Shown here piece by piece: positions 1-6,481 of a stretch of DNA of 6,902 nt; the stretch's first letter is position 1; every line of letters begins with the position of its first letter. Source of the stretch: Epulopiscium sp. Nele67-Bin004. Its GTDB lineage: Bacteria > Bacillota_A > Clostridia > Lachnospirales > Cellulosilyticaceae. The notes under the pieces are model-generated. The model ran no database searches. It was not told the DNA's origin and was given only the letters and a program-made list of their open reading frames with translations. The DNA lies in the NCBI GenBank assembly GCA_002007315.1, contig LNZQ01000100.1, positions 1-6,902 of the forward strand. The letters run 5' to 3'. Position numbers and translations under genes: made by a program.

Positions 1-170
1 AAATTATAGATGAATTAAATGAACTGGAAAAAATTGTTATAAAATATAGATATTTTGAAGATAGAACGCAAACTGAAATTGCTACTATTCTTCAAATATC
101 TCAAGTTCAAGTTTCCAGAATAGAAAAACGTATTTTAAGAAAAATGCGGGAAAAGCTAAAAACCCCTTGA
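1..170 (+). CDS. sigF: RNA polymerase sporulation sigma factor, SigF type (3' end only)
   Basis: This is the last 55 codons of a sigma-70 family factor, read from base 3 and ending at TGA 168-170; the 5' part lies outside the window. The visible piece is region 4: a helix with RYFEDRTQTEIATIL, then the -35-recognition helix ISQVQVSRIEKRIL, then a short basic tail ending in KTP. The TQ-E-A--L-ISQVQVSR-EK pattern is characteristic of the SigF/SigG/SigB group. The QVQVSR-EK-IL form is closer to Bacillus SigF, while SigG usually has QAQVSRLEK-AL. SigF is the first forespore-specific sigma factor and is normally the third gene of the spoIIAA-spoIIAB-sigF operon, which would put the anti-sigma genes just upstream of the window (inference). 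A terminator follows at once, so this gene ends its operon. The sigma-factor call is very sure; SigF over SigG is probable. Confidence 0.82.
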   Translation, partial: IIDELNELEKIVIKYRYFEDRTQTEIATILQISQVQVSRIEKRILRKMREKLKTP

Positions 171-177
171 TTTTTTT

Positions 178-200
178 GAACCCAATAGGGTTCTTTTTTT
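178..200 (+). terminator. Rho-independent terminator of the sigma factor operon
   Basis: A perfect 6-bp stem (GAACCC 178-183 with GGGTTC 188-193) closes an AATA loop and is followed by seven T (194-200). It begins 8 nt after the sigma factor stop codon. The stem is short with only three G-C pairs at the loop side, so some readthrough into the pur operon is possible. No T-run follows the hairpin on the - strand, so it should work only for + strand transcripts. Confidence 0.8.
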
Positions 201-221
201 ATACAAAAGGTTTTACAACTA

Positions 222-250
222 TTGACAATATAATCATCAAATGGTAATCT
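222..250 (+). promoter_or_regulatory. Candidate vegetative promoter of the pur operon
   Basis: A perfect -35 hexamer TTGACA (222-227) is followed after 17 nt by a weak -10, TAATCT (245-250), giving a predicted start near 256-258 and a leader of only about 23 nt before purL. A perfect TATAAT (229-234) overlaps the spacer, but the bases 16-18 nt before it are not a good -35 (AAAGGT-like). Which -10 is used is therefore uncertain. The gap is short and the operon must start somewhere after the terminator, so a promoter here is very likely even though its exact elements are not certain. No purine riboswitch or PurR-type box was recognised around it. Confidence 0.55.
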
Positions 251-267
251 TTATGTATATTATTATA

Positions 268-274
268 AGAGGTG
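268..274 (+). promoter_or_regulatory. Ribosome binding site of purL
   Basis: AGAGGTG lies 5 nt before ATG 280 and decides the purL start. An in-frame ATG at 241 would add 13 residues (mostly hydrophobic, without family support), has no Shine-Dalgarno sequence, and lies inside the predicted promoter, so it is not used. Confidence 0.8.
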
Positions 275-279
275 ACAAA

Positions 280-3200
280 ATGCAAAGGCTATATGTAGAG
301 AAAAAACCAAATTTTGATATTGAGGCAAATAAGATAAAAAAAGAACTTAAAACGTTTCTAAATATCGACAGTATAACGAATGTTAGAGTATTTAATAGAT
401 ATGACGTTGATGGTATTTCAGATGAAATTTATGAAGTTGCAAAACATACTATATTTTCTGAACCACAAAGTGATAATATTTACAATGAGCTACCAGAAAT
501 GGACGCTTTTATATTTGGATCAAGTTATTTAAGCGGTCAATATGACCAAAGAGCTGACTCTTGCGTACAATGTCTTGAGGCTCTAGGAGCACAAAACCCA
601 ATAGTAAAAACTGCAACTATTTATTGTATTTTTGGAAGTAATGATGAAACGATAGTTAAACATCTTATAAATCCTATCGAAAAAGAGCAGGTATCTCTAC
701 ATACCGTACAAATGTTAGAGGAACAACCAATACCAAACGATGTACAAATTTTAGATGGATTTATTGATTATAACGACGAGGAAATTGCAAAATTCAAACA
801 AGATATCGGTCTTGCAATGCATATTGAAGATTTAAAATATTTTAGAGATTATTTTAAAGATGAAAATCGTAACCCAACTATTACTGAGTTAAAAGTTGTG
901 GACACATACTGGTCTGACCACTGTAGACATACAACGTTTATGACAGAACTTAGCGAAATTAATGCACCAGACGGGCCGGTAAAAGACTCATTAGAAATGT
1001 ATTTTAAACTTCGTGAAGAACTTGGTGTTACAAAAAAAGTTAGTTTGATGGATATGGCAACTATTGGTGCGAAATATCTTAAAAAACAAGGAAGATTAAG
1101 TCACGTTGTTGAAACAGACGAAATCAACGCTTGTACAATTGAAGACACAATTAAAGTTGATGGAAAAGATGAAGAATATTTAGTATTATTTAAAAACGAA
1201 ACACACAACCACCCGACTGAAATAGAACCTTTTGGTGGAGCTGCAACTTGTTTAGGTGGTGCAATACGTGACCCGTTATCAGGTAGAGCATATGTATACC
1301 AAGCGATGCGAGTTACAGGAGCTGCAAATCCAAACGAAAAAATAGCCGACACAATGGAAAACAAACTTCCACAGCGTCAAATCACAACAGTTGCTGCAAA
1401 TGGCTACAGCTCGTATGGAAATCAAATTGGACTTGCAACAGGTGAGGTTCGTGAATATTATCACGAAGGTTACAAAGCAAAACGTCTGGAAGTCGGTGCA
1501 GTTGTTGGAGCGGTAAAAAAATCTAGCGTTCGTCGTGAAGTGCCACAAGCTGGTGATGTAATTATGTTAATTGGTGGAGCGACAGGGCGTGATGGTTGTG
1601 GTGGAGCGACAGGTTCATCAAAAGAGCATACTAGCGAGTCGATTAGAACGTGTGGAAGCGAAGTTCAAAAAGGTAATCCAGTTGAAGAACGTAAACTTCA
1701 AAGAATTTTTAGAAATCCTAATTTCACAAACAAAGTTAAACGTTGTAACGACTTTGGAGCAGGTGGTGTTGCCGTTGCTATTGGTGAAATTGCTGATGGG
1801 CTAATTATTGACCTTGACAAAGTTGTTACAAAATACTCTGGGCTAGATGGTACAGAGCTTGCAATTTCAGAGTCTCAAGAAAGAATGGCGATAGCTATTT
1901 CGGCAGATGATGTTGAGGCGGTTTGGGCGTTATGTGATGCTGAAAACGTTACGGCAACAGTTGTTGCAACTGTAACAGAAGAAAAACGTTTGATTATGAA
2001 ATGGCGTGACAAAGAAATTGTAAACATTTCACGCAAGTTTCTTGATAGTGCAGGAGTGTTGCAATCAGTTGATGTTGATATCGTGAACAACGAAGCTGAG
2101 TACACTTTAGATGACAGCGTGTTTACGAGTCTAAATGGAGCAAGTCAAAAAGGGCTTATCAACCAATTTGATAGTACGATAGGGGCTGGAACTGTTATTA
2201 TGCCATATGGCGGAAAATACCAAACAACGAAAGAAATTGGTATGGTTGCAAAAATTCCAACTGAAGGGCATACAGATAGTGCAACATTTATGACGCACGG
2301 GTTTGATCCACATCTAACAGAAAAAACACCTCATGGAGGAGCAATGCTTGCGGTTATTGACTCAGTTGCAAAACAAGTTGCACTTGGCGGTGAGTATGAT
2401 AAAATTTATTTATCGTTCCAAGAATATTTTGAAAGACTTACAACAAAAGAAAAATGGGGTAAACCAACGGCTGCACTTTTAGGAGCACTTCAAGCACAAG
2501 TTGGACTTGGAATTGGTGCTATCGGCGGAAAAGACAGTATGTCGGGGACGTTTAATGACATTAGCGTGCCACCAACGTTTATATCATTTGCGCTTAGTGT
2601 GGGTGAGGCGAAAAACGCTGTTTCAGGTAGCTTCAAAAAAGTAGGTTCAAAAATTGCGTTGTTACACTTAAAAGTTACGGACGACAACAAAATTGATTTT
2701 GATTATATCCAAAAAACATATCGCAACTTGAGTAAATATATAAAAGAAGGCAAAGTGCTTTCTAGTTATACAGTAGGGTATGGCGGTATACTTTATGCGT
2801 TAGTTCAAATGGCTATGGGTAACAAAATCGGAGCAACTGTTTTAACTGAAATGGGAATGAACATTAAACAAAAATATTACGGCGATATTATTATTGAAGT
2901 TGAAAGCATGGATGGTATTGAAGATTTTGTTTGTATAGGTGAAACAACAAACTCAAACAACGTTCAAGTAAACTCTGAAATCGTATCACTTGAAAATGCA
3001 ACTGCACAACTTGAAACTACACTTATAAATGTATTTCCTCACAAAGTTGAAACTACACCTGTAAAAGACGTACCACAAACCGAAGTGGATACAACTTATA
3101 AAGGAAAAGAAAAATCAAAACCACTTGTTGTAATACCAGTTTTCCCAGGAACAAACTGTGAATATGATACTGAGAAAGCATTTAGAGATGCAGGTGCTGA

Positions 3201-3900
3201 AGTTAAACAAGTAGTATTTTTAAATAAAACTTCGCAACAAATACATCATTCTATGATGATGCTTGAGCAGGCTATAAAACAAGCTGATATACTTGCATTT
3301 GCAGGCGGATTTTCAGCAGGTGACGAACCAGATGGAAGTGCTAAGTTTATAGCTACAATATTTAGAAATGAACGTTTACAAAAAGCAGTTCAAGAACATT
3401 TAAAAGAAGGATTAATTATAGGTATATGTAACGGTTTCCAAGTACTTGTTAAATTAGGATTACTTCCAGAGGGAGAAATTAGTACAAGAACAGAAAACTC
3501 GGCAACATTAACTTTTAACACTTTAGGTAAACACATATCGTCTATCGTGAACACAAAAGTGGTAAGCAATGCATCACCTTGGCTAAAATATGCTAAAGTT
3601 GGGCAATGTTATCAAGTTCCGATATCGCATGGGGAAGGACGCTTTGTTGCACCTGACGATGTTGTTAATACGCTAATTGACAATGGACAAATATTTAGCC
3701 AATACGTTGACATAGAAGGAAATATTGAAAACGTCAACGGTAGCACACTAAATATCGAAGGTATCATTTCAAAAGATGGGCGTATATTAGGCAAGATGGG
3801 TCATAGCGAAAGATATGGCGACAACTTATATAAAAATGTACAAATTAGTGACGTAGACCAGCAAATATTTTTAGCTGGTGGTGAATACTTTTCAAAATAG
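280..3900 (+). CDS. purL: Phosphoribosylformylglycinamidine synthase, single-chain (FGAM synthase)
   Basis: Cytosolic enzyme that converts FGAR, glutamine and ATP to FGAM in IMP synthesis. At 1206 aa it is the large one-polypeptide form of the clostridial/streptococcal clade (usually about 1200-1260 aa), so PurS and PurQ partners are not needed. Layout: PurS-like N-terminal domain (about 1-150); linker with DTYWSDHCRH (208-217); first synthetase half with FKNETHNHP (304-312), a Gly-rich loop (432-446) and CNDFGAGG (489-496); second half with MPYGG (641-645) and IGGKDSMSG (748-756); linker rich in K, T, P and V (about 915-946); C-terminal class I glutaminase from 948. The catalytic triad is visible: Cys1050 in GICNGFQ, His1175 and Glu1177 in GHSER; HGEGRF is at 1117-1122. 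No frameshift or missing catalytic residue is seen. It is the first gene of the operon, and its stop codon TAG is part of the purE ribosome binding site. One motif usually SPYHGA in relatives reads TPHGGA here (683-688). Confidence 0.97.
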   Translation: MQRLYVEKKPNFDIEANKIKKELKTFLNIDSITNVRVFNRYDVDGISDEIYEVAKHTIFSEPQSDNIYNELPEMDAFIFGSSYLSGQYDQRADSCVQCLEALGAQNPIVKTATIYCIFGSNDETIVKHLINPIEKEQVSLHTVQMLEEQPIPNDVQILDGFIDYNDEEIAKFKQDIGLAMHIEDLKYFRDYFKDENRNPTITELKVVDTYWSDHCRHTTFMTELSEINAPDGPVKDSLEMYFKLREELGVTKKVSLMDMATIGAKYLKKQGRLSHVVETDEINACTIEDTIKVDGKDEEYLVLFKNETHNHPTEIEPFGGAATCLGGAIRDPLSGRAYVYQAMRVTGAANPNEKIADTMENKLPQRQITTVAANGYSSYGNQIGLATGEVREYYHEGYKAKRLEVGAVVGAVKKSSVRREVPQAGDVIMLIGGATGRDGCGGATGSSKEHTSESIRTCGSEVQKGNPVEERKLQRIFRNPNFTNKVKRCNDFGAGGVAVAIGEIADGLIIDLDKVVTKYSGLDGTELAISESQERMAIAISADDVEAVWALCDAENVTATVVATVTEEKRLIMKWRDKEIVNISRKFLDSAGVLQSVDVDIVNNEAEYTLDDSVFTSLNGASQKGLINQFDSTIGAGTVIMPYGGKYQTTKEIGMVAKIPTEGHTDSATFMTHGFDPHLTEKTPHGGAMLAVIDSVAKQVALGGEYDKIYLSFQEYFERLTTKEKWGKPTAALLGALQAQVGLGIGAIGGKDSMSGTFNDISVPPTFISFALSVGEAKNAVSGSFKKVGSKIALLHLKVTDDNKIDFDYIQKTYRNLSKYIKEGKVLSSYTVGYGGILYALVQMAMGNKIGATVLTEMGMNIKQKYYGDIIIEVESMDGIEDFVCIGETTNSNNVQVNSEIVSLENATAQLETTLINVFPHKVETTPVKDVPQTEVDTTYKGKEKSKPLVVIPVFPGTNCEYDTEKAFRDAGAEVKQVVFLNKTSQQIHHSMMMLEQAIKQADILAFAGGFSAGDEPDGSAKFIATIFRNERLQKAVQEHLKEGLIIGICNGFQVLVKLGLLPEGEISTRTENSATLTFNTLGKHISSIVNTKVVSNASPWLKYAKVGQCYQVPISHGEGRFVAPDDVVNTLIDNGQIFSQYVDIEGNIENVNGSTLNIEGIISKDGRILGKMGHSERYGDNLYKNVQISDVDQQIFLAGGEYFSK

Positions 3901-3904
3901 GAGG
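3899..3904 (+). promoter_or_regulatory. Ribosome binding site of purE, overlapping the purL stop
   Basis: A perfect AGGAGG starts inside the purL stop codon TAG (3898-3900) and stands 8 nt before ATG 3913. It is the strongest Shine-Dalgarno match in the operon. Ribosomes ending purL would stop directly on it, which fits coupled re-initiation. Confidence 0.85.
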
Positions 3905-3912
3905 CAATAATC

Positions 3913-4395
3913 ATGGTAGCATTCGTAATGGGGTCAGATTCTGACTTAGAGGTAGTTAGACCAGCAGTTGAAGTAGTAAAATCTTTTGGGGTGGACGTTG
4001 AAGTTAGAGTAATTTCAGCACATAGAACACCAGACGTTGCAGAAGGATTTGCAAAATCAGCAGCAGAGCGTGGAATAAAAGTAATCGTTGCAGCAGCAGG
4101 AAAAGCAGCACATTTAGGTGGAGTTCTTGCAGCATACACAACACTTCCAGTTGTAACTCTACCAGTTTCGGCAAAACAACTTGATGGGTTAGATGCACTT
4201 CTTGCTATGGTGCAAATGCCACCAGGAATACCAGTTGCAACAGTAGGTATAGACGCAGGCTTAAACGCAGGTTTATTAGCATTACAAATAATCGGAACAA
4301 GTGACGCAGATATCAGTGCAAAACTTGTAAAATACAAACAAGATATGGCAGCCAAAGTTATGGCAAAAGACAATTTAGTTAGGGGGCAATTTTAA
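3913..4395 (+). CDS. purE: PurE, class I: N5-carboxyaminoimidazole ribonucleotide mutase (AIR carboxylase family)
   Basis: Small cytosolic enzyme (160 aa, usual length about 155-170) that forms CAIR, the substrate of PurC; family members form octamers. The fold's phosphate and ribose-binding motifs are in order: GSDSD (7-11), SAHRTP (35-40, with the catalytic His37), GKAAHLGG (63-70) and LDGLDALLAMVQMPPGIPVA (about 90-109). The LDGLDALL and VQMPPGIP blocks mark it as class I rather than the class II, CO2-using type. Class I enzymes normally take N5-CAIR made by PurK, but no purK is seen in the window, so the actual substrate (N5-CAIR or AIR plus CO2) is open. It starts 12 nt after purL and its TAA shares an A with the purC ATG. 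Alanine is coded by GCA in 24 of 26 cases, a stronger bias than is apparent in purL. The family call is very sure. Confidence 0.96.
   Translation: MVAFVMGSDSDLEVVRPAVEVVKSFGVDVEVRVISAHRTPDVAEGFAKSAAERGIKVIVAAAGKAAHLGGVLAAYTTLPVVTLPVSAKQLDGLDALLAMVQMPPGIPVATVGIDAGLNAGLLALQIIGTSDADISAKLVKYKQDMAAKVMAKDNLVRGQF
4381..4386 (+). promoter_or_regulatory. Ribosome binding site of purC, inside purE
   Basis: AGGGGG within the last codons of purE lies 8 nt before ATG 4395. It supports the start that overlaps the purE stop as TAATG. Confidence 0.7.
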
Positions 4396-5099
4396 TGGAT
4401 AAATTAGCATTATTGTACGAGGGAAAAGCGAAAAAAGTTTATTTAACAGAAAAAGAGGGGCAATACATCGTTTCTTATAAAGATGATGCCACAGCGTTTA
4501 ATGGTGAAAAAAAGGGTACAATCCTTGGAAAAGGTGAAGTTAACAACAAAATGAGCAATATGATGTGTCAACTTCTTGAAAAAGAAGGCATCAAAACTCA
4601 CTACATCGAGGAGCTAAACAGTCGTGAAACATTAGTTCATGCAGTGGAAATCGTGCCACTAGAAGTTATTATGCGTAACGTTGCAACTGGTTCGTTCGTA
4701 AAACGTTTTGGAGCAGAAGATGGAAAAGTGTTAAATCCTCCAACTCTTGAATTTTGCTTAAAAGATGATGATTTAGGTGACCCAATGATCAACACATCAC
4801 ACATTTTAGCACTAGAGCTTGCAACGGCTCAAGAGATTGAAATTATGGCACATATGGCTACTAAAATCAATAAAATTTTATTATCTTACTTTGAAACAGT
4901 TGGGGTAGATTTAATTGACTTTAAAATTGAATTTGGTAGAGTTAATGGCGAAATTATATTAGCAGACGAAATTTCACCTGACACTTGCCGTTTCTGGGAC
5001 AAAAAGACTGGCGAAAAATTAGACAAAGACCGTTTTAGACAAGACTTAGGTAGTGTTGAAGATGCATACCAAGAAATGTTAAAACGTATCGAGGCTTAA
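4395..5099 (+). CDS. purC: Phosphoribosylaminoimidazole-succinocarboxamide synthase (SAICAR synthetase)
   Basis: Joins CAIR with aspartate using ATP to give SAICAR; cytosolic. The 234-aa length is typical of bacterial single-domain PurC. Motifs seen: the N-terminal nucleotide-binding strand LLYEGKAKKVY (6-16), KDDATAFNGEKKG (29-41), the family signature PLEVIMRN followed by VATGS (88-100), GDPMINTSH (128-136), the second signature LIDFKIEFG (173-181) and ADEISPDTCRFWD (190-202) near the metal and ATP site. All are intact. Its ATG overlaps the purE stop by one base, and the next gene begins 2 nt after its stop. Placement directly behind purE matches the pathway, because PurE makes its substrate. 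Nothing odd is seen in it. Confidence 0.97.
   Translation: MDKLALLYEGKAKKVYLTEKEGQYIVSYKDDATAFNGEKKGTILGKGEVNNKMSNMMCQLLEKEGIKTHYIEELNSRETLVHAVEIVPLEVIMRNVATGSFVKRFGAEDGKVLNPPTLEFCLKDDDLGDPMINTSHILALELATAQEIEIMAHMATKINKILLSYFETVGVDLIDFKIEFGRVNGEIILADEISPDTCRFWDKKTGEKLDKDRFRQDLGSVEDAYQEMLKRIEA
5091..5094 (+). promoter_or_regulatory. Weak ribosome binding site of purF, inside purC
   Basis: GAGG in the last purC codons lies 7 nt before ATG 5102. This is the weakest of the Shine-Dalgarno matches here, so purF may depend on ribosomes arriving from purC. The upstream frame supports no other start: it is closed by TGA 5057-5059 and has no ATG, GTG or TTG between that stop and 5102. Confidence 0.55.
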
Positions 5100-5101
5100 T
5101 T

Positions 5102-6481
5102 ATGTGTGGCATAATCGGAGTTTATGGCACAACTAATGACCTTGCATCAAAACTTGCCTATTATGGCCTTTATGCTCTTCAGCATAGAGGTCAAGAAAGT
5201 GCAGGTATTACTTCAAACAATCTCATAGAAATTGAAAGCAAAAAAGGCATGGGGCTTGTTTCAGAAATATTTGATGCGAATAATTTAGATGATTTAAGCG
5301 GAAATGTCGCTATTGGGCACGTTAGATATTCAACAGCAGGCGGTAAAGAACTTGAAAACTGTCAGCCACTAGTAGCAAAATATAAATATGGGTCTATTGC
5401 ACTTGCACACAACGGAAACTTAACTAATAGCGATAGCTTACGTGAAATGCTTGAAGAAGATGGTTCTATTTTTCACACAACGATAGATTCAGAGGCGATA
5501 TTAAAGCTTTTTGCAAAAAAATATAAGCGTGGTATAGAATCGGCACTTAAACATACAATTAGTTTAATAAAAGGGGGGTATGCCCTAATTATTACAACTC
5601 AAGACCAACTTATTGGAGTTCGTGATCCAAACGGACTTAGACCACTTTGTATCGGAAAACGTGAAGATGGTACTTACATTCTTGCATCTGAAAGTTGTGC
5701 TCTTGACGTTATAGATGCAGAATTTATTCGTGATGTTGCACCTGGAGAAATCGTTATTATAGACAAAGACGGTTTAACTAGCATTGCACCAACGCATCGC
5801 AGTCAAAAGAAACTTTGTGTGTTTGAGCTTATTTATCTTGCACGTCCAGATAGCACAATTGACTCATATAGTGTATACGAATTTAGAAGAAAATCAGGTG
5901 AAATTTTAGCGCAAGAATGGGCAAAACTTGGATTTGAGGCGGATATGGTTATGCCAGTGCCAGACTCTGGAATTCCATCGGCGATAGGATTTGCAAATCA
6001 ATCAGGTATTCCTTATATGGAAGGTTTAGTTAAAAATAGATACGTTGGGCGTACTTTTATTCAACCAACACAAGAACTTCGTGAAACAGCAGTAAAACTT
6101 AAATTAAGTCCGCTTAGACAAAATTTAGTAGGCAAAAAAGTTATTATGATAGATGATTCGATTGTTCGTGGAACTACATCAAAAAGAATAGTAGAGCAAG
6201 TTAGAAAAGCAGGTGCAGCCGAAGTTCATTTGTGCGTAACATCGCCACCAGTAAAATATAGTTGCTACTATGGAATTGATACACCATATCGCCAAAATTT
6301 AATTGGGGCACAAAAAACAGTTGAAGAAATTAGAGACTATATTGGTGCAGATAGTTTAACTTATTTATCACTTGATGGACTTAAACAAGCGTGTAACCAA
6401 ACAAATGATTTTTGTCGTGCATGTTTTACAGGAAACTATCCAATTGAAGTTAAAATCGAAGATGAGGAGCTGGTTGTATGA
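5102..6481 (+). CDS. purF: Amidophosphoribosyltransferase (glutamine PRPP amidotransferase), Fe-S type
   Basis: First committed step of purine synthesis: PRPP plus glutamine gives 5-phosphoribosylamine. The N-terminal Ntn glutaminase begins MCGIIGVYG, so Cys2 becomes the nucleophile once Met is removed; supporting residues are in [19 protein letters not shown] (72-80) and HNGN (103-106). The C-terminal phosphoribosyltransferase domain has the PRPP loop [14 protein letters not shown] (347-360) and [11 protein letters not shown]. Four cysteines match the [4Fe-4S] ligands of the Bacillus subtilis enzyme: Cys239 (KLCVFE), Cys388 (SCYYGID), and Cys438 and Cys441 (CRAC). At 459 aa it is slightly shorter than B. 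subtilis PurF (476 aa), partly because the 11-residue propeptide of that enzyme is absent. Family members are feedback-inhibited by purine nucleotides, and in B. subtilis the cluster affects O2-dependent stability. It begins 2 nt after purC, and its TGA overlaps the purM start. Confidence 0.97.
   Translation: MCGIIGVYGTTNDLASKLAYYGLYALQHRGQESAGITSNNLIEIESKKGMGLVSEIFDANNLDDLSGNVAIGHVRYSTAGGKELENCQPLVAKYKYGSIALAHNGNLTNSDSLREMLEEDGSIFHTTIDSEAILKLFAKKYKRGIESALKHTISLIKGGYALIITTQDQLIGVRDPNGLRPLCIGKREDGTYILASESCALDVIDAEFIRDVAPGEIVIIDKDGLTSIAPTHRSQKKLCVFELIYLARPDSTIDSYSVYEFRRKSGEILAQEWAKLGFEADMVMPVPDSGIPSAIGFANQSGIPYMEGLVKNRYVGRTFIQPTQELRETAVKLKLSPLRQNLVGKKVIMIDDSIVRGTTSKRIVEQVRKAGAAEVHLCVTSPPVKYSCYYGIDTPYRQNLIGAQKTVEEIRDYIGADSLTYLSLDGLKQACNQTNDFCRACFTGNYPIEVKIEDEELVV
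6464..6469 (+). promoter_or_regulatory. Ribosome binding site of purM, inside purF
   Basis: GAGGAG in the last purF codons stands 8 nt before ATG 6478. It supports the start in the ATGA overlap with the purF stop. Confidence 0.75.

Noticed and set aside
161..192. Alternative pairing of AACCC (161-165) with GGGTT (188-192), suggesting an attenuator-like switch
   Set aside because: The alternative stem is shorter than the terminator stem with a long loop, and it lies upstream of the likely pur promoter, so it would not act on the pur leader.
241..279. Upstream in-frame ATG that would extend PurL by 13 residues
   Set aside because: It lies inside the promoter region, has no Shine-Dalgarno sequence, and the added residues are not part of the family. 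ATG 280 has AGAGGTG at good distance and the expected N-terminus.
1101..2690. Several short open frames on the - strand and one on the + strand within purL
   Set aside because: They are out-of-frame shadows of the conserved purL coding sequence, without start signals or recognisable proteins.
3801..4373. 190-codon open frame on the - strand opposite the end of purL and purE
   Set aside because: It is antisense to a clear purE. The frame stays open because purE is dominated by GCA and other codons whose complements contain no stops. The protein resembles no family I know, and the start has no ribosome binding site.
5573..5578. Run of six G in purF after four A, a possible slippage or phase-variation tract
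   Set aside because: It simply encodes Lys-Gly-Gly in a conserved segment of an essential-type metabolic gene. Six bases is short, and there is no sign of a broken frame on either side.
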